In this document: positions 44,104-54,150 of the stretch, in pieces
Numbering within the stretch: position 1 is the first letter of the stretch
How the letters are laid out: each line of letters begins with the position of its first letter
Origin: Streptomyces sp. NBC_00376
GTDB taxonomy: Bacteria; Actinomycetota; Actinomycetes; Streptomycetales; Streptomycetaceae
Direction of reading: 5' to 3'
NCBI RefSeq assembly: GCF_036077095.1
Contig: NZ_CP107960.1
Coordinates: 6,448,001-6,512,000 of the forward strand
DNA length: 64,000 nucleotides
Translations under genes and position numbers: made by a program
Notes under the pieces: model-generated
What the model saw: only the letters and a program-made list of their open reading frames with translations
Database searches by the model: none
Told to the model about the DNA's origin: nothing

Positions 44104-46540
44104 GTCCGAATTGTCCACCCGGGGGCTTCGGTTCCGCGTCTGCCAGCAGCCCGGCGAGTTCGATGAGATCGGTCCCCGCGAGACGGGGCAGCGCACAGCC
44201 CGCGAGGGTGCGGCAGGCCTCCCGCCAGCCGTCCGGGACGGCACCGATCCCGCCGAGCGCACCGGTCAGCGCGCCGGCCAGGGCGGGCGCCGAGTCGGCC
44301 ACCCGGGACAGGCAGGCGGCGGCGGGAACGGCCTGGGCGATCTGGCCGCGGGCGGCGGTGGCCAGGGCGAGCGTGACCGGGACCGTCTCGGCGGCGGCGA
44401 TCCCGTAGCTGTAGACGTGGTCGACGATCTGATGCTCCAGCACCGGGACCAGGGCGAAGGCGCCCGCCGCCTCGCCGACGAAGTCGCGGGCGATCCGGAC
44501 GGCGTGGGCGGCGTTGCGGGCGATCTCGGTGCCTTCGGGGAGCTGGGCGAGCGCGGCGTTCACCGCGGTGTCCACGTCCGCCCCGCCCAGCGCCTCGGCG
44601 ATCGCCGCGGCCATCGCGCGGGCACCGTGCACCCCGTCGCCGTCCTGGGTGTAGCGGGCGTCGAACTCGGCGAGGTCGGCGGCGGCCCTGGGGTCCGCGG
44701 GGTGGGCGACGGCGAGCACGGCGGCCCGTACGCAGGCCGCGTCGTCGAAGTAGTGCGGGTTGTCGTGGCCGGTGGCGGGCGGGCGCAGCCCGGCGGCGAG
44801 ATTGCCGAGCCCGGCCCGTACCGAGATCCGGGCGCGCAGCGGGAGCACTGCGGATTCGACCTCGGGGGCACGGGCGGCGGCTGCGGCGACCTCGGCGGCC
44901 AGGGCGTTCCATGCGACATCGATGGCGGCCCGCATCCGGCGTTCGGGGGTGAGCCCGTGCAGTGGACCGGCCGCCGATGTGAGCAGGGTCCCGGCGGCGA
45001 AGGCCGCCCATTCGGCGTCGTCGGAGGGCCCCAGTCGCAGCGGTTCGGGCGGCTGGTTGAGCGCGATGGGGACGGGCAGCGTGGTGGTGGCGTTCTGCTC
45101 GGCGAAGGTGTCGAGCTCCCGGGTGAGCCGCCGGGTCCACTCGGGCATTCTGGCGGCCCGGTGCCGGGCGGCGGGCCATCCGGCGGCGTCCCCGGAGGCC
45201 AGCCCGAGCAACAGTCCCTCGATCCGGGCCCGGTGGGCGATCGCGGGACGGGTGCGGGTGCGGGTGCGGGTCGCGGGGGAGGCGGAGGAAGGGGAGACAG
45301 GAGCGGTGGAGGTGCGGGGGGTGTCGTGCGGGGGCGGTGCGCCGGCCGCCGTACGCGGATTCTCCTGGGGTTCGCCGGTGCCCGTACGCGCACGGGCATG
45401 GGCACGGTCCGGGCCCTCGTCGTCGGTGCCGCCGTCGCTCGCCCCGCCCGTCCCGCTCCCCCCGCGAACCTCGTCCGCCTCGTCCGGAGTGAGCAACTCC
45501 GCGATCTCCAGGACGTGGTGACCCCGCATCGTCGGCAGGCAGCTGCCCCGGACCGGGCCGATCGCGTCCCCCCAGCGCCGCGGAATCGCGGACGCCCCGT
45601 TCAGGGCGCCGGCCAGGGCCCCCGCCACCGCGGCCGTGGTGTCCGCGTCGCGGCCCATGTTGACCGCCGTCAGCACCGCCGTACGGAAGTCGCCGCGCGC
45701 CGCCGCGAACGCCCCGAAGGCCAGGCCCACCGCCTCGGGCGCCAGGTCCGTCCACGGGTAGCCGCCGACCACCACCGCGGAGCGCACCGCGCGCTCCATG
45801 GTGAGCCGGTCGGGGTAGCCGCGCTGCGCGGCCGCCACCGCGCGCCGCAGCGAACGCGCCGTCCAGGAGTCCATGGGGACGACCGACAGGGCGGCGGCGA
45901 TCACCGAGGTGACCCCGGAACCCGTCATCGCGGCGGCCACCCCGGCCGCCACCGCCTGGCCGCCGTAGATGCCCTCCCCGTCATGGCTGACCCGCCCGTC
46001 CACCGCGACCAGCCGGGCCGCCTCGGCCGGCTGGCCGGCGGCGAAGACACCGAACGGTGCCGCTCTCATCGCCAGGCCGTCGCTCCAGGCGTGCCGGTGC
46101 TGGGCGGAGATCGGGGCGGCGAGCCCCCGGCGCAGATTCTCCAGCGTTCCGCGCTCGCTGAACCCGGCACCGCGGAACGGCCCCTCGTCGAGATCGGCGA
46201 TCCACAGGTGCCAGGCCCGCTCCACATGGGTGACGGTCAACGCGGAACCGTGCCGGGCGAGCAGCAGCCCGGAGAAGATCGCGTACTCGGTGTCGTCGGT
46301 GCCCGCGGGGTCGTCGCTCACGAAGCCCTCGATCCGGCCCCAGCGGCGACGGATCTCCGAGGGCCGCAGGTTCTCCGCCGGTGCGCCCAGCGCGTCCCCG
46401 ACCGCGAGACCGAGCAGCGAGCCGCGGGCCCGGTCGGCCAGGCCGCCCCGAGCCACCGCGCCCGGCCCCGCGCCGTCCGGCACCGCCGCTTCCGTGCCGC
46501 CGGTCCGCGGCTCCGCCGGATTTCCTGCGATCAACTCCAT
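44045..46540 (-). CDS. Tandem ADP-ribosylglycohydrolase fusion protein
   Basis: Protein of 831 aa containing two DraG-like domains. Domain 1 (about 34-355) has GLAVGDALGAPAE, AGTDDTEYAIFSG at 79-91 and NMGRDADTTAAVAGALAGAL near 295, all intact. A linker of about 75 residues rich in Pro/Thr/Arg follows (with TRTRTR). Domain 2 (about 440-800) starts GLLLGLASGDAAGWPA, but its TDDT counterpart reads SDDAEW and the C-terminal metal motif reads SRVADSAPALAGAL, lacking one Asp. Domain 2 is probably altered or inactive. ATG 46540 follows GGAGGG by 8 nt. First gene of the operon; the first two genes overlap by 59 nt. Confidence 0.84.
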   Translation of the reverse strand: MELIAGNPAEPRTGGTEAAVPDGAGPGAVARGGLADRARGSLLGLAVGDALGAPAENLRPSEIRRRWGRIEGFVSDDPAGTDDTEYAIFSGLLLARHGSALTVTHVERAWHLWIADLDEGPFRGAGFSERGTLENLRRGLAAPISAQHRHAWSDGLAMRAAPFGVFAAGQPAEAARLVAVDGRVSHDGEGIYGGQAVAAGVAAAMTGSGVTSVIAAALSVVPMDSWTARSLRRAVAAAQRGYPDRLTMERAVRSAVVVGGYPWTDLAPEAVGLAFGAFAAARGDFRTAVLTAVNMGRDADTTAAVAGALAGALNGASAIPRRWGDAIGPVRGSCLPTMRGHHVLEIAELLTPDEADEVRGGSGTGGASDGGTDDEGPDRAHARARTGTGEPQENPRTAAGAPPPHDTPRTSTAPVSPSSASPATRTRTRTRPAIAHRARIEGLLLGLASGDAAGWPAARHRAARMPEWTRRLTRELDTFAEQNATTTLPVPIALNQPPEPLRLGPSDDAEWAAFAAGTLLTSAAGPLHGLTPERRMRAAIDVAWNALAAEVAAAAARAPEVESAVLPLRARISVRAGLGNLAAGLRPPATGHDNPHYFDDAACVRAAVLAVAHPADPRAAADLAEFDARYTQDGDGVHGARAMAAAIAEALGGADVDTAVNAALAQLPEGTEIARNAAHAVRIARDFVGEAAGAFALVPVLEHQIVDHVYSYGIAAAETVPVTLALATAARGQIAQAVPAAACLSRVADSAPALAGALTGALGGIGAVPDGWREACRTLAGCALPRLAGTDLIELAGLLADAEPKPPGGQFGHDIHDAHAVRGRTHDTHTR

Positions 46541-46666
46541 CGCGTCGACCCTCCGCTCGCACCGAGCCAGTTCTCGTCCTGCTCGATATCTGCCACGCGG
46601 AGCCCCGACAGAGGCCGACAATCGCAACAAAAGGGCCAGTCGGATGAAGAGTCAGAACCACTAAGC

Positions 46667-46710
46667 CAGGCCGTACTTACCTGCTCACGGAGCGTGGTAA
46701 GTACGGCCTG
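46667..46710. promoter_or_regulatory. 15 bp perfect inverted repeat in the DraG/VIT1 divergent region
   Basis: The left arm CAGGCCGTACTTACC (46667-46681) and right arm GGTAAGTACGGCCTG (46696-46710) are exact complements around a 14 nt centre that itself contains GCTC-ACG-GAGC. As RNA it is a long hairpin; as DNA, a large operator. It is 94 bp before the VIT1 start and 127 bp before the DraG start. Confidence 0.75.
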
Positions 46711-46803
46711 CCTTGCTGGCGGGAGCCGTTTTTCGTGCGTACTTTCGATGGTGTTGAGCGGGGGCGGAGCGAGGAAGACCCGCTGCCGGAGAAGGGGAGA
46801 GCT

Positions 46804-47538
46804 GTGTCCATCATCGAGACCGACGCCGTACTGCACGAGGCGCACCGGGACAACCACACCCACCGTGATGTGAACGGCGGCTGGCTGCGTCCGGCGGTGT
46901 TCGGTGCCATGGACGGGCTGGTCTCCAACCTCGCGCTGATGACCGGCGTCGCGGGTGGTGCCGTCTCCCAGCAGACGATCGTGATCACCGGCCTGGCGGG
47001 CCTGGCCGCCGGCGCGTTCTCCATGGCGGCCGGCGAGTACACCTCCGTGGCCTCGCAGCGCGAGCTCGTCGAGGCCGAACTCGACGTCGAGCGGCGGGAG
47101 TTGCGCAAGCACCCCAAGGACGAGGAGCGGGAGCTCGCCGAGCTCTACCAGTCCCGTGGCGTCGAGCCCGCGCTCGCCCGCGAGGTCGCGCGGCAGCTGT
47201 CGCGCGACCCGGAGCAGGCCCTGGAGATACATGCCCGCGAGGAGCTGGGCATCGACCCGGGCGATCTGCCCTCGCCGCTCGTCGCCGCGGTGTCGTCGTT
47301 CGGCGCCTTCGCGCTGGGCGCCCTGCTGCCCGTACTGCCGTACCTGCTCGGCGCGAGCGCGCTGTGGCCGGCCGTGCTGCTCGCGCTGGTCGGGCTGTTC
47401 GCCTGCGGCGCGGTGGTGGCCAGGGTGACTGCGCGCAGCTGGCTGTACAGCGGGCTGCGCCAGCTGGTGCTGGGCGGGGCCGCGGCGGCCATCACCTACG
47501 GTCTGGGCACGCTCTTCGGGGTGGCCGTCGGGGGCTGA
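46804..47538 (+). CDS. VIT1/CCC1 family transporter
   Basis: Membrane protein of 244 aa of the vacuolar iron transporter type. In bacteria the family is linked to Fe2+/Mn2+ export or sequestration. The first segment AVFGAMDGLVSNLALMTGVAGG near 29-50 is the family hallmark, followed by GLAGLAAGAFSMAAGEYTSVASQRELVEAE. A charged cytoplasmic helical insert spans about 85-155 (ERRELRKHPKDEERELAELY), and three C-terminal membrane segments follow. GTG 46804 is preceded by AAGGGGAG. No iron-box sequence is obvious upstream, but a large inverted repeat is. Confidence 0.9.
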   Translation: MSIIETDAVLHEAHRDNHTHRDVNGGWLRPAVFGAMDGLVSNLALMTGVAGGAVSQQTIVITGLAGLAAGAFSMAAGEYTSVASQRELVEAELDVERRELRKHPKDEERELAELYQSRGVEPALAREVARQLSRDPEQALEIHAREELGIDPGDLPSPLVAAVSSFGAFALGALLPVLPYLLGASALWPAVLLALVGLFACGAVVARVTARSWLYSGLRQLVLGGAAAAITYGLGTLFGVAVGG

Positions 47539-47970
47539 TCCCGTCCGAGGGGTCCGCAGGTTCGATGGTCCGGGCATCCATCTCCGCAGGTGGGGGTGGG
47601 TGCCCGTGACGTGTCCGCCACCCGTGTGACGTACGTCTTGGTGACCGCCTCTGGGCGGAGCCGCTACCACGGGCTTAAAGTGAGTCCCTATGCAGGGCTA
47701 CACATAAGTAGCCGTTACTCGGCGGTTTCATTTCCATTGCCGCCGGGCATGACCCGTAGACACCGCAGGCAACGACGCCTGCTCTCTGCGGTCCCCCGGG
47801 CGCCGATCTTCCACTGCGACCCACCCCCACCGTCTCGGGCGGTGTCCGTATGTTGGAACGAAGTATCCGCTTCTTGAGAAGCGCCCCATTATGTAATCTG
47901 CACGAAATTTCGCAGAGGGCCAACGTCGTCCCTCGGCACTGCATATGCCACGACGACGACGGGAGAGCCA
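47539..47970. other. 432 bp intergenic region upstream of gltB
   Basis: No convincing gene; an open frame at 47590-47877 lacks codon bias and a ribosome site. The first part holds GC hairpins such as CCGCC-TCTG-GGCGG (47645-47658). Next comes an AT-richer segment with GGCTAC-ACATAA-GTAGCC (47696-47713) that could be part of a structured RNA. Nearer gltB are CGCTTC-TTGA-GAAGCG (47868-47883), a GlnR-like half-site (47893-47908) and the palindrome CGAAATTTCG (47903-47912). The size and base composition suggest a long regulated leader or promoter. Confidence 0.6.
47893..47908 (+). promoter_or_regulatory. GlnR-like half-site upstream of gltB
   Basis: GTAAT, six bases, then GAAAT reproduces the gTnAC-n6-GaAAc half of the actinobacterial GlnR box with exact spacing and one or two mismatches. 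It lies 62 bp before gltB. A second half at n6 is not evident on either side. Confidence 0.42.
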
Positions 47971-50900
47971 ATGCGCATCGACGCCTGGGCGCCCATGGAC
48001 GGTCGCCCCGCCCAGCAGGGGATGTACGACCCCCGTAACGAGCACGACGCCTGCGGTGTCGGGTTCGTGGCCACTCTGACCGGTGTGGCCAGCCATGAGC
48101 TGGTCGAGCAGGCGCTGACCGTGCTGCGCAATCTCGAACACCGCGGCGCCACCGGATCCGAGCCCGACTCCGGCGACGGCGCCGGGATCCTCCTCCAGGT
48201 GCCGGACGCCTTCCTGCGCGAAGAGACCGCCTTCGATCTCCCCGAGGCCGGTGCCTACGCCGTCGGAATCGCCTTCCTGCCCGCCGACGACTCCACCGAG
48301 GCCGTCCGCAAGCTGGAGAAGATCGCAGCCGAGGAGGGCCTCAAGGTCCTCGGCTGGCGCCAGGTCCCCGTCGCCCCCGACATCCTCGGCAACGGCGCCC
48401 GCGCCACCATGCCCGAGTTCCGTCAGCTCTTCGTCGCGGACGGTGAGAGCACCGGCATCGCCCTCGACCGCAAGGCCTTCGTGCTGCGCAAGCGCGCCGA
48501 GCGGGAGGCCGGGGTCTACTTCCCCTCGCTCTCCGCCCGCACGATCGTCTACAAGGGCATGCTCACCACCGGGCAGCTGGAGCCGTTCTTCCCGGACCTC
48601 TCCGACCGCCGCTTCGCCACTGCGGTTGCCCTGGTCCACTCGCGGTTCTCCACCAACACCTTCCCGAGCTGGCCGCTCGCCCACCCGTACCGCTTCGTCG
48701 CGCACAACGGCGAGATCAACACGGTCAAGGGCAACCGCAACTGGATGAAGGCCCGCGAGTCCCAGCTCGCCTCCAGCCTGTTCGGCTCTGCCGACAATGG
48801 ACACGGCGGCGAGGCACAGCTCGACCGGATCTTCCCCGTCTGCACCCCCGACGCCTCCGACTCCGCCTCCTTCGACGAGGTCCTGGAGCTGCTCCACCTC
48901 GGCGGCCGCTCGCTGCCGCACTCGGTGCTGATGATGGTCCCCGAGGCGTGGGAGAACCACGACTTCATGGACCCGGCCCGGCGCGCCTTCTACCAGTACC
49001 ACTCCACGATGATGGAGCCCTGGGACGGCCCGGCCTGCGTCACCTTCACCGACGGCACCCAGGTCGGCGCGGTCCTGGACCGCAACGGTCTGCGCCCCGG
49101 CCGCTACTGGGTCACCGACGACGGCCTCGTCGTGCTCTCCTCCGAGGTCGGTGTCCTGGACATCGACCCCGCGAAGGTCGTCCGCAAGGGCCGCCTCCAG
49201 CCCGGGAAGATGTTCCTCGTCGACACGGCCGAGGGCCGGATCATCGAGGACGACGAGATCAAGGCCGCCCTCGCCGCCGAGCAGCCGTACGGCGACTGGC
49301 TGGAGACCGGCGAGATCGAGCTGGAGGACCTCCCCGAGCGGGAGCACATCGTGCACACGCACGCCTCCGTCACCCGCCGCCAGCAGACCTTCGGCTACAC
49401 CGAGGAAGAGCTCCGCGTCATCCTCGCGCCGATGGCCCGCACCGGCGGCGAGCCGCTCGGCTCCATGGGCACGGACTCGCCGATCGCCGCGCTGTCCGAG
49501 CGCCCCCGGCTGCTCTTCGACTACTTCACCCAGCTGTTCGCGCAGGTCACCAACCCGCCGCTGGACGCCATCCGCGAGGAGCTCGTCACCTCGCTGCGCT
49601 CCACGCTGGGCCCCTCGGGCAACCTGCTGGAGCCGACCGCCGCGTCCTGCCGCAGCGTCACGCTGCCGTTCCCGGTGATCGACAACGATGAGCTGGCCAA
49701 GCTGATACACATCAATGCCGACGGCGACATGCCGGGCATGAAGGCCGCCACGCTCTCCGGCCTCTACCGGGTCGGCGGCGCCGGCGAGTCGCTGGCCGCG
49801 CGGATCGAGGAGATCTGCACCGAGGTCGACGCGGCCATCGAGGACGGCGCCCGTCTGGTCGTCCTCTCCGACCGGCACTCCGACGCCGAGCACGCGCCGA
49901 TCCCGTCGCTGCTGCTCACCTCGTCCGTCCACCACCACCTCATCCGCACCAAGCAGCGCACCCAGGTGGGGCTGCTGGTCGAGGCCGGGGACGTCCGCGA
50001 GGTCCACCACGTCGCGCTGCTCATCGGCTACGGCGCCGCCGCGGTCAACCCGTACCTGGCAATGGAGTCCGTCGAGGACCTGGTCCGCGCCGGCACGTTC
50101 ATCGAGGGCATCGAGCCCGAGAAGGCCATCCGGAACCTGATCCATGCGCTCGGCAAGGGCGTCCTGAAGGTCATGTCCAAGATGGGCATCTCGACGGTCG
50201 CCTCCTACCGGGGCGCCCAGGTCTTCGAGGCCGTCGGCCTGGACGAGGACTTCGTCGCGAAGTACTTCAACGGCACCGCCACCAAGATCGGCGGCGCCGG
50301 CCTCGAAGTCGTCGCCAAGGAGGTCGCCGCCCGGCACGCCAAGGGTTACCCCGCCTCCGGCATCTCCGCCTCGCACCGCGCGCTGGAGATCGGTGGCGAG
50401 TACCAGTGGCGCCGCGAGGGCGAGCCGCACCTGTTCGACCCGGAGACGGTCTTCCGCCTCCAGCACGCCACCCGCAACAAGCGCTACGACATCTTCAAGA
50501 AGTACACCGACCGGGTGAACGAGCAGTCCGAGCGGCTGATGACGCTCCGCGGCCTGTTCGCCCTGAAGACAAACAAGAACGGCAAGTCGGACCGCGAGGC
50601 GATCTCCGTCGACGAGGTCGAGTCCGTCGCCGACATCGTCAAGCGCTTCTCCACCGGCGCCATGTCGTACGGCTCGATCTCCCGCGAGGCGCACGAGACC
50701 CTCGCCATCGCCATGAACCAGCTGGGCGGCAAGTCCAACACCGGTGAGGGCGGCGAGGACGCCGACCGGCTCCACGACCCGGCGCGCCGCTCGTCCATCA
50801 AGCAGGTTGCCTCCGGCCGCTTCGGCGTGACCAGCGAGTACCTGGTCAACGCGGACGACATCCAGATCAAGATGGCGCAGGGCGCCAAGCCCGGCGAGGG

Positions 50901-52572
50901 CGGTCAGCTGCCCGGCCACAAGGTCTACCCGTGGGTCGCCAAGACCCGGCACTCCACCCCGGGTGTCGGCCTGATCTCGCCGCCGCCGCACCACGACATC
51001 TACTCCATCGAGGATCTGGCCCAGCTGATCCACGACCTCAAGAACGCCAACCCGGCGGCCCGCATCCACGTGAAGCTGGTCTCCGAGGTCGGCGTCGGCA
51101 CGGTCGCCGCCGGTGTCTCCAAGGCGCACGCGGACGTCGTCCTGATCTCCGGCCACGACGGCGGAACGGGCGCCTCCCCGCTCACCTCCCTGAAGCACGC
51201 GGGCGGCCCCTGGGAGCTCGGCCTCGCCGAGACCCAGCAGACGCTGCTGCTCAACGGCCTGCGCGACCGCATCGTCGTGCAGACCGACGGCCAGCTGAAG
51301 ACCGGCCGCGACGTGGTCATCGCCGCACTGCTGGGCGCCGAGGAGTTCGGTTTCGCGACCGCGCCGCTCGTCGTCTCCGGCTGCGTCATGATGCGCGTCT
51401 GCCACCTGGACACCTGCCCGGTCGGCATCGCCACCCAGAACCCCGTCCTGCGCGAGCGGTTCTCCGGCAAGGCCGAGTACGTCGTCAACTTCTTCGAGTT
51501 CATCGCCCAGGAAGTCCGCGAGATCCTCGCCGAGCTCGGCTTCCGTACGATCGAGGAGGCCGTCGGCCACGCCGAGCTGCTCGACACCGACCGTGCGATC
51601 ACGCACTGGAAGGCGCAGGGCCTCGACCTGAAGCCGCTGTTCCACGTCCCCGAGCTGCCCGAGGGCGCGGTCCGCCACGCGCGGATCGAGCAGGACCACG
51701 GCCTCGCCAAGGCGCTCGACAACGAGCTGATCAGGCTCGCCGCCGACGCCCTGAACACGGACAGCGCCGAGACCGCCCAGCCGGTCCGGGCCCAGATCGC
51801 GATCCGCAACATCAACCGGACCGTCGGTACCATGCTCGGCCACGAGGTGACGAAGAAGTTCGGCGGCGCCGGTCTGCCGCAGGACACCATCGACATCACC
51901 TTCACCGGCTCCGCGGGCCAGTCCTTCGGCGCGTTCGTACCGAGCGGGGTCACGCTGCGCCTGGAGGGCGACGCCAACGACTACGTCGGCAAGGGCCTCT
52001 CCGGCGGCCGGATCGTCGTCCGCCCCGACCGCGGCGCCGACCACCTCGCCGAGTACTCCACCATCGCGGGCAACACCATCGCCTACGGCGCCACCGGCGG
52101 CGAACTGTTCCTGCGCGGCCGCACCGGCGAGCGGTTCTGCGTCCGAAACTCCGGCGCCACCGTCGTCTCGGAGGGCGTGGGCGACCACGGCTGCGAGTAC
52201 ATGACCGGCGGCCACGCCGTCGTCCTCGGCGAGACCGGACGCAACTTCGCCGCGGGCATGTCGGGCGGTGTCGCCTACGTCATCGACCTGAACCGCGACA
52301 ACGTCAACGTCGGCAACCTCGGTGCCATCGAGGTCCCCTCCGACACCGACAAGCAGTGGCTGCACGACGTGGTGCGCCGCCACCAGGAGGAGACCGGATC
52401 CACGGTCGCCGAGAAGCTGCTTGCCGAGTGGGACACCGCCGTGACCCGCTTCAGCAAGATCATCCCGTCCACCTACAAGGCAGTGCTCGCCGCCAAGGAC
52501 GCCGCTGAGCTCGCCGGTCTCTCCGAGCAGGAGACCACCGAGAAGATGATGGAGGCGGCGACCAATGGCTGA
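47971..52572 (+). CDS. gltB: Glutamate synthase large subunit
   Basis: NADPH-GOGAT alpha subunit of 1533 aa, normal length. A short propeptide (1-27) precedes the amidotransferase nucleophile C28 in HDACGVGFV. The class II glutaminase domain runs to about 430. The FMN-binding synthase domain covers about 790-1200, with [27 protein letters not shown] near 908. The 3Fe-4S cysteines are in [17 protein letters not shown] near 1137-1152. The C-terminal GXGXG helix domain starts around 1265. GGGAG precedes ATG 47971. The last 8 nt overlap gltD. Confidence 0.97.
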   Translation: MRIDAWAPMDGRPAQQGMYDPRNEHDACGVGFVATLTGVASHELVEQALTVLRNLEHRGATGSEPDSGDGAGILLQVPDAFLREETAFDLPEAGAYAVGIAFLPADDSTEAVRKLEKIAAEEGLKVLGWRQVPVAPDILGNGARATMPEFRQLFVADGESTGIALDRKAFVLRKRAEREAGVYFPSLSARTIVYKGMLTTGQLEPFFPDLSDRRFATAVALVHSRFSTNTFPSWPLAHPYRFVAHNGEINTVKGNRNWMKARESQLASSLFGSADNGHGGEAQLDRIFPVCTPDASDSASFDEVLELLHLGGRSLPHSVLMMVPEAWENHDFMDPARRAFYQYHSTMMEPWDGPACVTFTDGTQVGAVLDRNGLRPGRYWVTDDGLVVLSSEVGVLDIDPAKVVRKGRLQPGKMFLVDTAEGRIIEDDEIKAALAAEQPYGDWLETGEIELEDLPEREHIVHTHASVTRRQQTFGYTEEELRVILAPMARTGGEPLGSMGTDSPIAALSERPRLLFDYFTQLFAQVTNPPLDAIREELVTSLRSTLGPSGNLLEPTAASCRSVTLPFPVIDNDELAKLIHINADGDMPGMKAATLSGLYRVGGAGESLAARIEEICTEVDAAIEDGARLVVLSDRHSDAEHAPIPSLLLTSSVHHHLIRTKQRTQVGLLVEAGDVREVHHVALLIGYGAAAVNPYLAMESVEDLVRAGTFIEGIEPEKAIRNLIHALGKGVLKVMSKMGISTVASYRGAQVFEAVGLDEDFVAKYFNGTATKIGGAGLEVVAKEVAARHAKGYPASGISASHRALEIGGEYQWRREGEPHLFDPETVFRLQHATRNKRYDIFKKYTDRVNEQSERLMTLRGLFALKTNKNGKSDREAISVDEVESVADIVKRFSTGAMSYGSISREAHETLAIAMNQLGGKSNTGEGGEDADRLHDPARRSSIKQVASGRFGVTSEYLVNADDIQIKMAQGAKPGEGGQLPGHKVYPWVAKTRHSTPGVGLISPPPHHDIYSIEDLAQLIHDLKNANPAARIHVKLVSEVGVGTVAAGVSKAHADVVLISGHDGGTGASPLTSLKHAGGPWELGLAETQQTLLLNGLRDRIVVQTDGQLKTGRDVVIAALLGAEEFGFATAPLVVSGCVMMRVCHLDTCPVGIATQNPVLRERFSGKAEYVVNFFEFIAQEVREILAELGFRTIEEAVGHAELLDTDRAITHWKAQGLDLKPLFHVPELPEGAVRHARIEQDHGLAKALDNELIRLAADALNTDSAETAQPVRAQIAIRNINRTVGTMLGHEVTKKFGGAGLPQDTIDITFTGSAGQSFGAFVPSGVTLRLEGDANDYVGKGLSGGRIVVRPDRGADHLAEYSTIAGNTIAYGATGGELFLRGRTGERFCVRNSGATVVSEGVGDHGCEYMTGGHAVVLGETGRNFAAGMSGGVAYVIDLNRDNVNVGNLGAIEVPSDTDKQWLHDVVRRHQEETGSTVAEKLLAEWDTAVTRFSKIIPSTYKAVLAAKDAAELAGLSEQETTEKMMEAATNG

Positions 52573-54025
52573 CCCCAAGGGCTTCCTGACCACCGGGCGC
52601 GAGGTCGCCGAGACCCGCCCCGTGGGCGAGCGCGTCAAGGACTGGAACGAGGTCTACGTTCCGGGCTCGCTGCTCCCGGTCATCAGCAAGCAGGCCGGCC
52701 GCTGCATGGACTGCGGCATCCCGTTCTGCCACAACGGCTGCCCGCTCGGAAACCTCATCCCCGAGTGGAACGACTACGCCTACCGCGAGGACTGGTCGGC
52801 CGCGTCCGAGCGCCTGCACGCCACGAACAACTTCCCGGAGTTCACCGGGCGGCTCTGCCCGGCCCCGTGCGAGTCGGCGTGCGTGCTCGGCATCAACCAG
52901 CCGGCCGTCACCATCAAGAACGTCGAGGTCTCCATCATCGACAAGGCGTGGGGCAACGGTGACGTCACCCCGCAGCCGCCCGAGCGGCTCTCCGGCAAGA
53001 CCGTCGCGGTCATCGGCTCGGGCCCGGCGGGACTCGCCGCCGCCCAGCAGCTGACCCGGGCCGGCCACACCGTCGCCGTCTACGAGCGCGCGGACCGCAT
53101 CGGAGGTCTTCTCCGGTACGGCATCCCCGAGTTCAAGATGGAGAAGTCGCACATCAACCGCCGCATCGAGCAGATGCGTGCGGAAGGCACCAAGTTCCGC
53201 ACCGAGACGGAGATCGGCCGGGACATCGACGCCGCCAAGCTCCGCCGCCGGTACGACGCGGTCGTCATCGCCGCAGGCGCCACCGTCTCGCGCGACCTGC
53301 CCGTCCCGGGCCGTGAGCTGAACGGCGTGCACTTCGCCATGGAGTACCTGCCGCTGGCCAACAAGGTGCAGGAGGGCGACCTGACGGTCTCCCCGATCAC
53401 CGCCGAGGGCAAGCACGTCGTCGTGATCGGCGGTGGCGACACCGGCGCCGACTGCGTCGGCACCGCCCACCGCCAGGGCGCGCTCTCCGTCACCCAGCTG
53501 GAGATCATGCCCCGGCCGGGCGAGGACCGGAACGCCAACCAGCCCTGGCCGACCTTCCCGATGCTCTACAAGGTCACCTCCGCGCACGAGGAGGGCGGCG
53601 AGCGGGTCTACTCCGTCTCCACCACCCACTTCGAGGGCGATGAGGACGGCAACGTCCAGGCGCTGCACCTGGTCGAGGTGGAGTTCAAGGACGGCAAGCT
53701 TGAGCAGAAGCCCGGCACCGAGCGGTCCATCCCCGCGCAGCTGGTCACCCTCGCGATGGGCTTCACCGGCACCGACCAGGCCAACGGTCTGGTCCAGCAG
53801 TTCGGTCTGGAGCTCGACGAGCGCGGCAATGTCGCGCGCGACGGGGAGTACGCCACCAACGTCGACGGAGTCTTCGTCGCCGGTGACGCCGGCCGCGGCC
53901 AGTCCCTCATCGTGTGGGCCATCGCCGAGGGCCGCTCCGCGGCCCGCGGGGTGGACCGCTTCCTGACCGGAGCCAGCGCCCTGCCGGCCCCGATCCGCCC
54001 GACGGACCGTGCACTGACGGTCTGA
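52565..54025 (+). CDS. gltD: Glutamate synthase small subunit
   Basis: Beta subunit of 486 aa that oxidises NADPH and passes electrons to GltB. The N-terminal Cys clusters for two 4Fe-4S centres are [16 protein letters not shown] near 48-63 and [12 protein letters not shown] near 98-109. FAD site [15 protein letters not shown] is near 152 and NADPH site [13 protein letters not shown] near 288. The C-terminal [21 protein letters not shown] is the second FAD segment. The ATG lies inside the end of gltB (8 nt overlap), ensuring stoichiometric production. Confidence 0.97.
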   Translation: MADPKGFLTTGREVAETRPVGERVKDWNEVYVPGSLLPVISKQAGRCMDCGIPFCHNGCPLGNLIPEWNDYAYREDWSAASERLHATNNFPEFTGRLCPAPCESACVLGINQPAVTIKNVEVSIIDKAWGNGDVTPQPPERLSGKTVAVIGSGPAGLAAAQQLTRAGHTVAVYERADRIGGLLRYGIPEFKMEKSHINRRIEQMRAEGTKFRTETEIGRDIDAAKLRRRYDAVVIAAGATVSRDLPVPGRELNGVHFAMEYLPLANKVQEGDLTVSPITAEGKHVVVIGGGDTGADCVGTAHRQGALSVTQLEIMPRPGEDRNANQPWPTFPMLYKVTSAHEEGGERVYSVSTTHFEGDEDGNVQALHLVEVEFKDGKLEQKPGTERSIPAQLVTLAMGFTGTDQANGLVQQFGLELDERGNVARDGEYATNVDGVFVAGDAGRGQSLIVWAIAEGRSAARGVDRFLTGASALPAPIRPTDRALTV

Positions 54026-54070
54026 TCACGGCACACACGGACGTCCCGCACAACGGCGTGCGGAACTGAA

Positions 54071-54116
54071 CGCGGCGCCTGCCCGTCCCCGACCGGACGA
54101 TTCGGCAGGCGCCGCG
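54071..54116 (+). terminator. gltBD terminator
   Basis: A perfect 13 bp stem, CGCGGCGCCTGCC with its complement, encloses a second small stem CGTCC/GGACG. It lies 45 nt after the gltD stop. Confidence 0.85.
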
Positions 54117-54122
54117 GTGCGT

Positions 54123-54149
54123 CCGGGGGCCGGTCGCACCGGCCCCCGG
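54123..54149 (-). terminator. Rhomboid gene terminator
   Basis: CCGGGGGCCGGT-CGC-ACCGGCCCCCGG forms a perfect 12 bp stem. It is immediately next to the minus-strand stop at 54151 and 6 bp from the gltBD terminator, giving back-to-back insulators. Confidence 0.82.
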
Positions 54150-54150
54150 C

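Noticed and set aside
41546..46540. DraG proteins as regulators of nitrogenase reductase
   Set aside because: No nif, draT or related genes are present, and two of the four domains carry motif variants unlike nitrogenase DraG.
47590..47877. 95-codon plus-strand frame before gltB
   Set aside because: Codon usage lacks the G/C third-position bias of genuine genes here. It has no ribosome site and no recognisable protein features.
47728..52638. Minus-strand open frame of 1636 codons opposite gltB
   Set aside because: Antisense shadow of gltB with the same repetitive composition. No ribosome site and no motif.
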